From Megachile rotundata (Eukaryota; Arthropoda; Insecta; Hymenoptera; Megachilidae), in assembly GCF_050947335.1 (NCBI RefSeq), contig NC_134985.1, positions 20,141,190-20,205,189 of the forward strand: 64,000 bases of DNA, in the 5' to 3' direction. Made by a program: the position numbers and the translations under genes. Positions 49,206 through 60,605 of this stretch are shown here, piece by piece. The stretch's first letter is position 1; every line of letters begins with the position of its first letter. Under the pieces are notes generated by a model. It was given only the letters and a program-made list of their open reading frames with translations, searched no databases and was not told the DNA's origin.

Positions 49206-51325
49206 ACTATAATGGGTTCTTTGAAGTCTAATCGATTCGCAATATCTCCTATTATAGATTTAGAAACGTCTAACAAGTGAAATGTATTACATATAAGTAT
49301 ATGTATGTTAACATGGTTCTATTTGTTAAGTATCTTTCGATGGTCAAACTATAAAAATTCTTTGAAACTAAGCAAAATAGCAGAGGGAATTGTAAAATTA
49401 TAATCGGAAAATTTAAAGGTTTCAATTTTGTAAGTCTTTAGAGAGTTAAAGTTGTACAACCCTTAAATTTCTATGGGGGTTCTTTTTTTGAAAGACCGCC
49501 AAATTTAAAAACAGTATTGTGCTATCTAGTGGTAAGATAATGGATTCATTTCATAAGTGGATGATTTCTACAGTATTATTTTTGGGTTTTTTGTCTTTTA
49601 GTATCTATATCGATGCAAGCTGTAATACAAATAAAAATTAACTGTACTTTGTATCTCATTTGTTATTTGTTCTCATATTTGTATCAGACTTAGGTGGAAG
49701 CCCTGTTTTTTGAACATTTTAATTATATAGCGTTTGAGAATCTATAGTATATACTTCTATAAATGTACATCCATTTAAACACATAATAAATTAGTATATT
49801 ATTGACTCAACTTCTAAGTCTAAAAAGTGTAATCAAACAAAATATCCTCCGATTAGTATCACCTACTGACCGCTAGGTGGTTATGGTGTTCCTACATCCA
49901 CAATTTATAATTTTCATAATTATTAATTGTAACGCTTCCAACATATCATGAGGCCATTATTTGCAATCTACTCTGATCCTAAAACATTCTATACACGTTA
50001 TTAATAGTTGAAAACTGTTAATTTGTCAAAAAAATAAGAATTTCAGTTTCGCTAGTTTATAGACTCTACACTAGATGGCCATGGCGGTTCCACTTTAAAA
50101 TCACGCATTAATTAAAAAAATAAAATTTTCGTAATTTTAAGACTGCATCATATAAAACTATTAATTATCATATGTATCAGAGAAGTTACAAATCTTAATT
50201 TTAATTTGTAAGGAACTATGAATATATTTCTATAAGGTTTATAAGTTCTATAAGGTCTACCTCTCTCCTCAAGAATTTTGTACACGCTCGACACCGTCGT
50301 TCATGCGATAATTGCACTTCTCTAGTTCAACAAAGTTTTTACGAAATGTATCTAGTCTGACCTACTTGTCATGTTTTTTTAACGAATCTTTTAATAGCCG
50401 CACTTCGGTTCCACTTACGGCGCGACTTCTTAGATGGACAGAACAAGTTCGTCGCTGCTTTCATTTCAACGTCAATTAGTTGATATATGAACAGGTCTGA
50501 TCGGATGCGTGCCGCTCAGCTGCTTCAAACAAGAAATTTTGATCGTTTACTTTCGTTACCGATGAATTAAGGTTAACGATATTAGTTACTTAAATAGCAA
50601 TGTTGATTCCTTGCGCTCGTATCTCCAGGCTGCATACTGATTCTACCAATTAAAGCGATTCCACGCCGGAAAATTCACTTTCATCGAGATCGCGTCTCTC
50701 TCTCCGCTCGTACTATACATTTAGCATTTTCAAGTCACGAAATACAGTCCGAGTATAAATGGAAATGAAAAGTCATAGCACTGCCAGTCATTCTTGACCG
50801 CGCTTTTATCAACATTGCAAACATCGTACTTTCAAACATTATTCTTCCAAAACTACCCTTCAAATATTTTAACCATCGTGCTCTCATTAACTGTCTATTT
50901 TCACTACTGTCTATATAAATTCACTAACAATTCGGGACAATTTCGATAAGTGTACACCCCATCACGTAAGAATCTGCTGCATGAACTTTTCAAATTTCAC
51001 AAAAGTATTTCCAATAGCGTCACAAAGAGAACGCCGCGAATTAATCGAATATTTCAGTCACATACGTATCAGAGAAGATGATAGTGTGGCGGGTTTCAAT
51101 TGCTCGCGACTCGACCAGAATAGGTAACATCATTTTCTTTTTCTTGTCAGAGAAAACCGACAGCGCCAGTGGCACGTGTGCAAGCAAAACAATGTTGTCG
51201 AGTCCAGTTTAACAGCGCTTGCGATAGCGGCTCCTTGGGAACCTTTAAAAGACGTCGTCGATGGACATCAATCCCCATAGTTGGATCTTTCGAGTGATCT
51301 AGTGAGACCTGACGCGATCAGCGAG
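49206..51325. other. Intergenic, AT-rich
   Basis: 3' UTR of the 99 aa gene, with AATAAA at 49629-49634, then unique sequence. CTTTAAAAG at 51243-51251, about 75 bp before the next ATG, may serve as its TATA-like element. No other gene seen. Confidence 0.5.
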
Positions 51326-53198
51326 ATGAGGATCGCGCGTGTGGTCACGGTGAGTGAATCGATTATTCGATGTGGCACTGGAGAATCGGTCGAATTTATT
51401 ACGAAGACTCTTGGAATATGCAGCGAGTGATGGCTATGAAAATTTTTGTCGGTTGAGGTGAACATTTGTGATATTCAGTTATGGTGGATCAATCAATTTT
51501 ATTGTAAAGAATAGTGATGGTTTTAAAGTTCTAACCGTTAATTAAATTCTGATATTTTTATCGTTAGAATGTCCTATCGTTAACTAACCGTTTGTTCATT
51601 GCAGATTTGTGCTGCGTTAATATCGACCCTGATCGGTGCAGAGACCGAACGACCCCGAAGGTAAGTAACCTCTACCCCTTCCAAGTTCAAAGAATCACAT
51701 TTTTTTACAATTCAGACGATCACAGCCGAAGAACCACCTGTCTCCACCGAGGATAGAGAACATCAGCACAACACCGATAACGTTCACCACCCTCCAACCA
51801 GAGCTAAGATCCTTCAGCTCACAAATCGACGCCAGCGTGCATTTCCCCAACAGAAGACCCAGAATTCGCACCAGTCGGTTCGCCACGTTCAGACTAAGGG
51901 AGTCAAATCGCCCTAAAAACACTCGTCACCGAAGACAGCTTCACCGACGCGCCAAAAAGTCCCGTTTAGGGAGATCGTTCGACATCAGCGAAACTAAAAC
52001 GATAGAGACAGTGCACGGACCACCGAAAATCTCAGAGGAGATCCACATCGAGCCCATCGTTCGTGTGACGAAGAACAAAAGCGTATTGGACTCGATTATT
52101 GATATGATACGGCGATTAATCGGGACTGAGAAGACGTTGGGTCCTCTGGTGGGTCCTTTCCACTTCCCCGGAGTGGGAGACAAAGTGTACGTCAGACTCC
52201 TGGACCCGGTGCTTCCCGATCACCTGGTGATTCGATTCGTGTCCCACTCGCCGGTCACCAAGGCGGAATCTCCGATCGGCAAGGATATCTCTCTTCCGAT
52301 TCAATTAGCGAAGCACCCTGAAATCTTGCCCGCCATCGCTCACGAGTCCTTCGTGTCTCCTAACGAATTAGTGAGCTTCAGCAAACATCCTGTCGTTGCG
52401 TCTATTGCTTCGGACAGTTTCCTGTCCTCCAGCAATAAGGTTCAAGCTTCGAAGCCTTTGGTGAGCCATAAGTTCCTGGGAAGCGGCTGGAATGTACCTA
52501 AGACCTATGGTGTGGATGTGAACATCCACAGCAATTTGACGAACACGTACCAACCTTCGCCATTATCTACAAACAATGCAGTTGATTGGAATTTTCAACC
52601 AAACGGGAAAATTAAAGAACTGAGTTATCAGGATTCCTTCAACCAGGTGTACCAGCCAGGCACGGAGGACCCTGGATTGAAGTACGTCCAGGACTTCCAT
52701 GACCCGTTCAACGCTTCAGACTTCCAGGCGGAAAATCCTTTTGTCCCCGTGCAGGATTACAATGTGCATCAGTTTGAGAATAAATTTACCTCTGAGAGTC
52801 CTCCGAAGTACAGTCTCGATTTTGTCAGCAAGAAGATGAGGTATCTGAACTTGGACGGAAGCGTTTCGGACGACAAGGATGGAGGTTTTAAACCTATGGA
52901 AGATCCTACTTCCAAAGGGGTTAGGGTGATTAGGAAGATACAAGTGAGGAGGAAGGAAATTGGGACGAACGAAAAGGATCGGAAAGGAGCGGAAAAGAGC
53001 AGGGCGGAAGTCAACAGGAAGATTGATGACATTACAAACGTGGTTAGAAACGAGACACGATTGAACGAAGATGACAGCAAGGAATATTTTCCTAATTTTG
53101 GACAACGTTTTCAGAACGAGTCATCTACGGAGCCTGGGAACGTGAAGCCTGTGTTAACGAAGGAGCAATCGAACTCGACTGACTCGAGAACGATATAG
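51326..53198 (+). CDS. Secreted basic protein, unknown function, 520 aa
   Basis: Exons 51326-51349, 51605-51660 and 51716-53198 join in frame to 520 residues. The N-terminus MRIARVVTICAALISTLIGA is a signal peptide. Residues about 23-100 are strongly basic, with RHRRQLHRRAKKSR offering furin-like cleavage. The middle (about 120-170) is the best-ordered part (IHIEPIVRVTKNKSVLDSII, GPFHFPGVGDKVYVRLLDPV); the rest is hydrophilic with several N-x-S/T sites and no cysteine pattern. The C-terminal 120 residues are charged and low-complexity. No family recognised; an extracellular matrix or cuticle role is only a guess from the signal peptide and neighbours. The second intron is just 55 bp. Exon 1 (24 bp) and exon 2 (56 bp, phase 2 end) match the layout of the three genes downstream. 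Confidence 0.82.
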
Positions 53199-53964
53199 AG
53201 GGCTGTTCAATATTATATTTTTCATTTGTTTTTGACGAAGGAGTTGCTTTAACTCTGATTTATATTCCGTTTTATCATGTTAGACGATAATAATTTATGT
53301 ACTGTTATTCCAATACGAATTTATGGAAAAGAAATTTCGATGAATAAAAGTTGAAAATATCTGGCTGTGTCTTTGATCGCAAATTTGAATTTCTAATGAT
53401 TGAAAATAAAAATATTATGTTAGGTTGAATGCTGTAATTAGTGTGTTTTGTAAAGAAGAGAAATCACATTTATTGCTAATAATTTCGTACTGGCTACCTT
53501 ACGATACTCTTATGTCATCAAATCGGACTTTCCATCTTTGAAATTCGTCAGAATCTAGAATCTAGTCGAAAGAGTATGAAGTTTATGAAGACATAAATCA
53601 ATCAGTGGTCTTTTATTTACTTTCTATCCTAATGACGATCTTCTCGCTAATTAAATGTTAATTAACACTACGATCCATGGTCCGGTGCATTTCACGCGCG
53701 GAGAAATGCAACTGCAACAAAACGTGCAGTTTCCTGAACGCAGTCAGTTCTTCGGCTACTTCTGAGTGGTTAGAAACTCTCTGGCTGTCTGTACAATGTT
53801 TTTGCCAGCGAATTCATCGATCTCTTTGCAAATATTCTGTGTTTTTGCGACGGCGATATTTATAGAGCTATTCAAGTTTTTAGAAATTATATGTCGCGTT
53901 CGGAGGCTGGAATTTTCATGAGGAAATCGTTTTGTTGTGAACGATAATTTGATGTCAGTGAGAG
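53199..53964. other. 3' UTR and intergenic
   Basis: Contains the polyadenylation signal of the 520 aa gene at 53343-53348 (AATAAA) and unique sequence with one short Cys-rich frame at 53677-53865 that I do not call. Confidence 0.5.
53343..53348 (+). terminator. Polyadenylation signal, 520 aa secreted protein
   Basis: AATAAA 145 bp after the stop; another AATAAA-like word follows at about 53406. Confidence 0.6.
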
Positions 53965-54230
53965 AAAGTTGACTTCAATGTTAAAATGAAGTTCGAAACT
54001 TCAGCTGCAGCTGGAATCACAGGTTTTAAAAAATAACAAACTGAGGTAAAGTTGACGGATTTCGATGTCAAGATGAAGCTCAAATCTGTAGCACATTTGG
54101 AATCACATGTTTTAAAAAATACCAAAGTGAGGTAAAGTTGATGGGCTTCAATGTCAAGATGAAGTTGAAATCCTCATTTGTAGCACTTTTGCAATTACAT
54201 GTTTTAAAAAATATCAAAGTGAGGCAATAA
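53965..54230 (+). repeat. Three diverged 86 bp tandem copies
   Basis: Each copy runs from GTTGA..TTC.ATGT.AA.ATGAAG through GGAATCACATGTTTTAAAAA to a GTGAGGTAAA end. The copies differ at many positions, so this is an old triplication. Confidence 0.85.
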
Positions 54231-54571
54231 AAAATAGCAATTTTTAGCCTACTAAGAAATTTGTGACAAAATTCTGACAGAAATAAAATTAATTTTTTTG
54301 TCGAGTCGTTCTAGATAGTTGAATTGTAGGTCCTGGACAGCTGCCTAAGCGAAGAATCATTCGATACGATCTGATAATGAGAGTGAATCGATGTGAATAC
54401 TAGAAACGAAAAGTTTTATAGGTAACCCTGAAGTTTATAGGATTGCATGACTCGAGATGTAAATATCCAAGTTCGGTGGAAAGCAGAGAAGGCATAGAGA
54501 ACTGAGATTAAATCCTTGCACACTGGGCGGAGTTTGGTGGAATATGATTCGCCTCGCTAATTTCAGCAGTA
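54231..54571. other. Upstream region of the 65 aa gene
   Basis: Unique sequence with no frame of note; ends at the TATA box of the next gene. Confidence 0.5.
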
Positions 54572-54577
54572 TATAAA
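54572..54577 (+). promoter_or_regulatory. TATA box of the 65 aa secreted protein gene
   Basis: TATAAA in the context AGTATATAAAGG, 92 bp before the ATG. A start site about 30 bp downstream, near the CGCAGAAAGT stretch, would leave a leader of about 60 bases. Confidence 0.75.
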
Positions 54578-54663
54578 GGTTTGACGCGGTACTCGCAGAA
54601 AGTATTCGCTCCTCGAGTGCATTTCAAAGGCAAACGTTCTGGCAATCTTGAGTTATCTCCAAA

Positions 54664-55057
54664 ATGAGCAGGAAACTTTTGGTAGGAAAGCGCCTTAATT
54701 ATTGACAAAAATGATCTTTCTTCGTTTGTTAAGAAAATCTGTTCTGTTTCAGTGTACCGTTGCTCTGTTGGCAATTTTGTTGTTGCTGCAACCACATGCA
54801 GAATCGTGAGTACCAATAAGCGGAGTCTATATTTTAAATTATTCTTTTATATTATATTTATATTACATTTAGATTATATTATATATTATATTATATTCTT
54901 TTACATTATATTTAATGTTCTTCCTTACAGAAAGAAAGTAATTATCCACGTGCCTTATCGAGTGAAGAACATGAAGCACACGCACACGGTGTACGTTGTC
55001 ATACCACATTACGATCACAAGGATTCGAAAGAAGACGATAAATCCGATGAAAAGTAG
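54664..55057 (+). CDS. Small secreted His-rich protein, 65 aa
   Basis: Exons 54664-54681, 54753-54805 and 54931-55057 encode 65 residues. MSRKLLCTVALLAILLLLQP and HAES form the signal peptide. The mature 41-residue chain starts KKVIIHVPYRVKNMKHTHTV and ends in an acidic/lysine tail. The IHVPY-x-x-K-x-x-x-HTHT motif is shared with the minus-strand gene at 58.4-60.5 kb, and the intron phases match too (second intron after base two of a codon). Function unknown; small size, secretion and His/Lys content would suit a cuticle or matrix component, or a peptide with metal affinity, but this is inference. It has its own TATA box and a polyadenylation signal, so it looks like a complete gene. Confidence 0.82.
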
Positions 55058-55245
55058 AAATATATTCTTGCTCGTAATTTACAATAGAACTCTGTTTAAT
55101 ACAGTGTATCGTAAATTAAAGTCCAAAGAATAGTGTCCATCAATTGAATATTCAAACAGTATTATAATTTATTGAAGGAGTAGATGTATCAAATATAGGG
55201 TTAATAATTTATTGTTACAAAGTCTGTTATTGTTCTGTCAATTTT

Positions 55246-55251
55246 AATAAA
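55246..55251 (+). terminator. Candidate polyadenylation signal, 65 aa gene
   Basis: AATAAA about 190 bp after the stop, followed by a T-rich and GT-containing stretch. Confidence 0.45.
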
Positions 55252-55813
55252 TGAATTCAACTCTGTACAGTGGTCTTTCAATCTCTCCATATATTGCCTT
55301 TACATGTGAACACTCTAGTGGCGCCTCCTCGCCATTGTTCTGTACTAACTTCAACATGGCGGAATTTCGAAATATCTTTCACGATAATTTACTACATCTA
55401 CAGTTATTATTTATATACTTCTTGAATTTATCTTTCATAAAGCTCGAAAACACTTAAAAATAATTATCACCGTCATATTGCAAATAAAATTCAGAACAAT
55501 CTGACAAAACAGAAATGATTAATTTATTGTTTCATGTTTAGAAAGTTCCACAAAGTTGTACAAAATAACACATGAATAATAAAGAATACAAAATAAAGAA
55601 ATAAGAGAATTGTACTTTATTTCAATTTTCTTGCGGCAAATCTGAACTTTGACGGTCATGTTCACGCGTTTTTACAAAGCATATCCGATGCGGATTGGTA
55701 GATGAAGCATGTCTCTCCGATCGGCGAAAGTGCTTGGTCAACCGAATAATTTTGCACGATTCGATTATAGTTCCGCGGTTCCAAGGTATTTTCCCTAATA
55801 ACGTCGTCGTTGA
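55252..55813. other. Intergenic, no supported feature
   Basis: AT-rich sequence with one CAACATGGCGG stretch at about 55353 (YY1/Pho-like). Short opposed frames only. Confidence 0.5.
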
Positions 55814-55819
55814 TATAAA
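55814..55819 (+). promoter_or_regulatory. TATA box of the 221 aa secreted protein gene
   Basis: TATAAA in GATATAAAGGAGGAGC, about 100 bp before the ATG-only first coding exon. The spacing resembles the TATA box of the upstream 65 aa gene. Confidence 0.65.
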
Positions 55820-55915
55820 GGAGGAGCATCCTCGACGACGTCAAAAGACATTGAACCACTGCTGCGGCCGTTCATCTTTTATCATCGGTTATCATCATTC
55901 GTCATCGTTCAGAAT

Positions 55916-57332
55916 ATGGTAATGAGAACTTAATCTTCTGTTAAATTTGCTCCTGCGTTCATGGCTTCATTAAGTTCATACTTCAGCAACTGGTATCGTA
56001 TTTTCGAAATTTTGATCTTAGGCTAATTACGTTACTTCTCATTTTATTTGCACTCGTTAATCACTGGATTTTCTTGAGATCTGTCTTGAATATTTAATAC
56101 TTGGGCAATGTCTTAATCCTAGAAATTCACTTTCTCTTGATTTTACATACTACCCTAATTCTGAACAATTCATATAAAGATTTAAATAATTTATTATTTC
56201 AGTCTATTTATAATAATGTCATTAGTTTATATTTCTCATTATTAGACTACTAATGTTTACACATTTATATATACACATATACATATATTTTTTATATATT
56301 CATATTTATGATCAAGGTCTACGAAATAAATACAAATCACATAATCTATGAATCCTCCAGATTAAATAATGTATTCATATATTTTACAGACTTTAATATA
56401 AATGCATAAACATCCACAATCTTCTATTACAATGTCATACTACGATTTTATCCTTCCAATCTCCCAAACATAATAACCCTACAAAAATTGCATTGTTCAT
56501 AGAATTCTTTTCTCTTTTCCAGAACCTCCTCAAGTACCTGCTTCTCATCGCGCTGAACAAAATCGCGATGCACGCGGCGTAAGTGTCTTAATACCGAATC
56601 ATGAGACTTCAGATCGGATCTAAAGTGTCTGACATAGCGCGCTTTCACCGACGAAAACGAGCGTCGATCAACGACCAGCACTCTCGTTTTCGCGTCGAAT
56701 ACCCCTGACTTTCGCTTCCTTGCAGGCTGCACTTCAAGATCTACGTGCCGGACGTCGTGAACCATCACTACCACACGAAGACGGTTTTGCTGCACGTGCA
56801 CAAGCCAGCCCCGAAGAAGCCGAAGACGCACAAGAAGCACGAGTACCACGAGAATTGGAGCTCCTGGAAGAGTTACGACCATAGTTACAAGGACCAGCAC
56901 GAGCACCCTGAGGAAGGACACAAGGAGTCTGTCAAGGACCAGAAGGATCTTCCAGTTCATGGCTATTTCCCGCAGCCGTTCGTGGAGGATAATAACCTCG
57001 AACAGAAGGATGTTCTACATGCTCAGGAACCCTCGTACGCTGTGCACGAAGATGTGAACGACGTTCCGCCGAACGTTGAAAGTTTCTCTTATAATTACGA
57101 AGAGGGGTATAGGAAAGGTCTGCAGGAGGAGGCCGGGCACATTCGAGCGGATCAGACGAGCAAATTCCACGAGGACCAGCACGAGGAGCAGGACGAAACG
57201 GAGAACGAGGGGTCCAGGGACGAGTACGAAGGGAAGACGGACGCTGGAAGATATTTTGTGGACGATGTGGAGTATGAAAATAACAGGGACAAACGGGAGG
57301 GTCGACGTCTTCGGAAAATTAATAGAATTTAG
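55916..57332 (+). CDS. Secreted His/Glu-rich protein, 221 aa
   Basis: Exons 55916-55918 (ATG only), 56523-56578 and 56726-57332 give 221 residues. Exon 2 encodes the signal peptide NLLKYLLLIALNKIAMHA. The mature protein begins LHFKIYVPDVVNHHYHTKTV, alignable with the KVIIHVPYRVKNMKHTHTV start of the 65 aa gene. Then come a Lys/His/Pro-rich stretch (residues about 45-80) and a long acidic low-complexity part rich in Glu, Asp and His, ending in the basic REGRRLRKINRI. Nothing catalytic is visible. Function unknown; secretion plus the shared motif place it with its two neighbours. The ATG-only exon is the weakest part: its donor GTAATG is not strong. It is supported by the TATA box, by matching phase, and by the lack of another ATG that would give a signal peptide. 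Confidence 0.7.
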
Positions 57333-58397
57333 AGTATCATACAGTTTTCAAGAATCAAAGTCTAATCGTAGGCCGTGGTTCCAAAAATCTTAGCAAATTT
57401 TATAGAGTTTCTAAGGATGCTGGTAGTCTTGGAACACTGTTCTCAAAGGATTATGAAACCTACAAAATTGTCAGGATCAAGAATCACGATTTCTGAGATG
57501 TTAGAAAGTTTAGAAGGTTTTGGATGTACCTAACATCATGGCCTCCGAAGAACTATCTTAAGAGTAACACTTAATCCATAGAGTTCTACTATGGGATTTT
57601 ACTATAGCGTTTACTATACGATTTTGTATATATGTATACCTTGTAGATAATTGATTAAATATATGATATGAAAGATGGAATGTAAGGGGGTGTTCAGGTA
57701 CACACGCAATTTATTCAACTTTCATGACTTAATATACATAGATCGTGTCGCGGTTAAACAACGATAGCGGTATAACAGCAGTAAAAACAATAGTAAATTG
57801 GTAACAATATTTACATTAATAATACGAGCGATGAATAACAACGGATGGATGAGAGACTAGGACGAGAGGTAAGATACAGGGTGATGAAGTCGATCAGCAT
57901 CCCCCGGGAAACACCAGTCAAAGTGAAGAAACAGCTAATCTCTCTAAAACGATCTCCCTCGATGGAGGGTGAAAGTGTCGTGCGATTGGGGGGTGCTGGT
58001 TGCTTCTTCGAAACGTCACGACTCTTTTCAACTCTTTGTAATAAATAGTTACTATTTAATCAGATAGACCACTCAGTTATGTACGTTTATAGTAGCTATG
58101 GCTCTCATTTTGAAGTATACGAACAAAAGGTTATGGTCTCGCACGAAAGTGTCACATATGCATATGTAACATTGATTAAAATTGCGATTGAGGTAACTTT
58201 TTCTATCCTCGCATAGCGAAGACTCGAAATTCAAAAATTCTTCAGCGATACGTTAAAAAATTATACTTTCGATTGATCATAATTGACCCATCGTCTCAGT
58301 GTTAAGGCAAAATAAATATCTCAAGAGTCGACGTTTCGAAAAACCAACAACGAAGAAACCACCACGTTCCTTCTTAAAATCGAGACAAATGTAACGT
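57333..58397. other. Convergent 3' ends
   Basis: 3' UTR of the 221 aa gene and, from the other side, of the 155 aa minus-strand gene. The part at 57.36-57.6 kb is degenerate word-like (TTAGAAAGTTTAGAAGG). A 67-codon plus frame at 57845 has no support. Confidence 0.5.
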
Positions 58398-60459
58398 TTA
58401 ATGGCCACCCCAGTCTTCGTGGCCACCTCCGAATCCGCCTCCACCGAAACCACCGTGTCCTCCGTCCCCGTATCCTCCGCCTATGTCGCCACCGCCGCTG
58501 TACTCGATGTGGCCACCGCCGCCTCCGCCGCCACCGCTGTACTCGATGTGACCACCTCCCAGATGACCACCTCCGAAATCGCCGCCACCTCCGAGGTCGT
58601 GGCCACCGCCTCCGAGATCATGGCCACCTCCGAGACCACCGTGGCCTAAATCTATGGGGTGGCCGACGGTGTAGCCCAGCACCTCGTACTTGTCACCGCC
58701 TCCACCGCCATGGTGGATGTGCTTCGTTATCGTGTGCGTGTGGTGGATGGTCTTGATCTTGTAGGGCACGTGAATCACCACGTGGTCGCTGGAATTATAG
58801 AGCTGGTTAATTTTGGGTTGGAATGAGTTGGAGGGTGGGAGATATTGAGGTGATGGTTTTGGGTGAAGTTCGATGCGAAGTAGTGATGGATAGAAATGGG
58901 TAGTGATGGGTAGTGGTGAGTAGTGACAGGTAGTGATGGGTAGTGATGGGTAGTGGTGAGTAGTGATGGGCAGTGATGGGTAGAGATGGGTAGAGGTGGG
59001 TAGTGGTGAGTAGTGTTGGGTAGTGATGGGTAGAGATGGGTAGAGATGGGTAGTGGTGAGTAGCGTTGGATAGTGATGGGTAGTGATGGGTAGTGGTGAG
59101 TAGTGGTGAGTAGTGATGGGTAGTGGTGAGTAGTGGTGAGTAGTGACAGGTAGTGATGGGTAGTGGTGAGTAGTGATGGGCAGTGATGGGTAGAGATGGG
59201 TAGAGATGGGTAGTGGTGAGTAGCGTTGGATAGTGATGGGTAGTGATGGGTAGTGATGGGTAGAGGTGAGTAGTGATGGGCAGTGATGGGCAGTGATGGG
59301 TAGAGATGGGTAATGGTGAGTAGTGTTGGGTAGTGATGGGTAACGATAGGTAGTGATGGGTAATGGTGAGTAGTGTTGGGTAGTGATGGGTAACGATAGG
59401 TAGTGATAGATACTGATGAATAGTGATGGGATATCTAGTTCCCATCGAAGAATAGGCTCTTAAAAAGAATCGAGAGATCGTAGTCTAACCTTAATTATTC
59501 ATTGTATGCAATTATGCGCTATGCAATTATTGTAACTCGTTAAATATACATAAACTGCACATTTCACTACCACTTACTCCCATTATACAGAGATTTCTGA
59601 TCAAGCTTTCCATCAAGTTTCTAGATATTCTACAATACCAAATAATTAAACCAATCGTCACTAACAATGACTAATTGGCAATCAAACAAAATGATTAGCT
59701 TTTAATTGCAACCTTCACCCGTTTTATCGCGAAGCAAACTTTTGATCGCATAATGGCAAAAAATATAATAATACTCTTCGTGAGTTATCGCGACTGGACA
59801 TGTTTACGAGCGTAGTAATCTCGTTTATCTTCGCTTTCGACAATTCCCGAAGAAAATTATTGCCGTCTGCAGATAAGTAAAGTCACGGAGAAAGTTCCGT
59901 GAAACACGTGGGCTCGGACACGGCTCGTTGAGCGCACTCGATCGATTTTCAGAAGGCTACTTCCGCGTTACTATTATTGATTTATGGCTTGTGAAGGCTT
60001 AGATACTTTGCAGGAAACTTACTGTCCACCGTGGTGTCCGCCTGCAGACGCCAACTTGAGCAACGAGGCTATCGCGAGGAACGCCTGAAACAAATTTACT
60101 CGAGTTCATTGAAGTTCAAGGCGAATCATTATTTCGGCCAAGGCGAATTATTATTTTGCGTGATATTGTATAAAAAATCATTTCATGAAATTTACTTGAG
60201 AATTTTTTCTGATTTTTACGAATTTAAATAAAAATTTAGGATCTTCGAGTTTTACAGTTTGAAAGAATATCAAAAATTCAGAGCTCCAAAGTGGGCCTGT
60301 TATTATATCCACTGGTATTAATGCAAGAAAACCAATTTGTTAAAATTTCTAAGGGATAGAAAACGATTTATCAGAGAAATCCATGGGGATCACAGGTATC
60401 CTTGAAGAAAAAGAAAAGTCCCAGGGGCAAATCCATCGACTTACCGCGAGCTTGGTCAT
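58398..60459 (-). CDS. Secreted Gly/His-rich protein, 155 aa
   Basis: Exons on minus: 60459-60445, 60084-60023, 58788-58398; 468 bases, 155 residues. MTKLAAFLAIASLLKLASA is a clear signal peptide. The mature chain starts GGHHGGHDHVVIHVPYKIKT and continues IHHTHTITKHIHH, matching the IHVPY..HTHT motif of the 65 aa gene. The C-terminal 90 residues are Gly/His repeats (GGGHDLGGGG, GGHIEYSGGG), as in many insect cuticle, egg-shell or silk-like proteins. Exon 2 ends after base two of a codon, as in its neighbours. The second intron (1234 bp) holds the 10 bp minisatellite at 58885-59425. The complementary plus frame over the Gly-rich part is a shadow. A structural extracellular role is likely but not proven. 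Confidence 0.85.
58885..59425. repeat. 10 bp minisatellite inside an intron
   Basis: Array of TAGTGATGGG and TAGTGGTGAG words, about 54 copies, with larger blocks repeated (for example around 58.95-59.05 and 59.17-59.24 kb). It lies wholly in intron 2 of the 155 aa gene. The long minus-strand frame through it (Thr/His/Tyr/Pro repeats) is produced by the repeat; since 10 is 1 modulo 3, all three frames read the same peptide. Confidence 0.95.
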
Positions 60460-60597
60460 CGTGTAGTTCCCTCGGGAATCGACTGAGCTGGAAAGGCAGA
60501 CTATGGCGGAGGACCAACTACCGGTCCCTCGTTCGCGATCTAGTTGGCGGTTTAAGCCGCGGTTTTGATCTGCTGTCGGTGGTGTACACGCTTGCCG

Positions 60598-60605
60598 CTT
60601 TTATA
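60598..60605 (-). promoter_or_regulatory. TATA box of the 155 aa secreted protein gene
   Basis: TATAAAAG on the minus strand, about 140 bp upstream of the ATG at 60459, the best TATA match among the clustered genes. Confidence 0.75.

Noticed and set aside
58401..58649. 82-codon Ala/Thr/Ser-rich plus-strand frame
   Set aside because: It is the exact shadow of the Gly/His-rich exon on the minus strand, which has a signal peptide, matching splice phase and a TATA box.
58807..59445. 212-codon Thr/His/Tyr/Pro frame
   Set aside because: It is the 10 bp minisatellite read on the minus strand and lies within an intron of the 155 aa gene.
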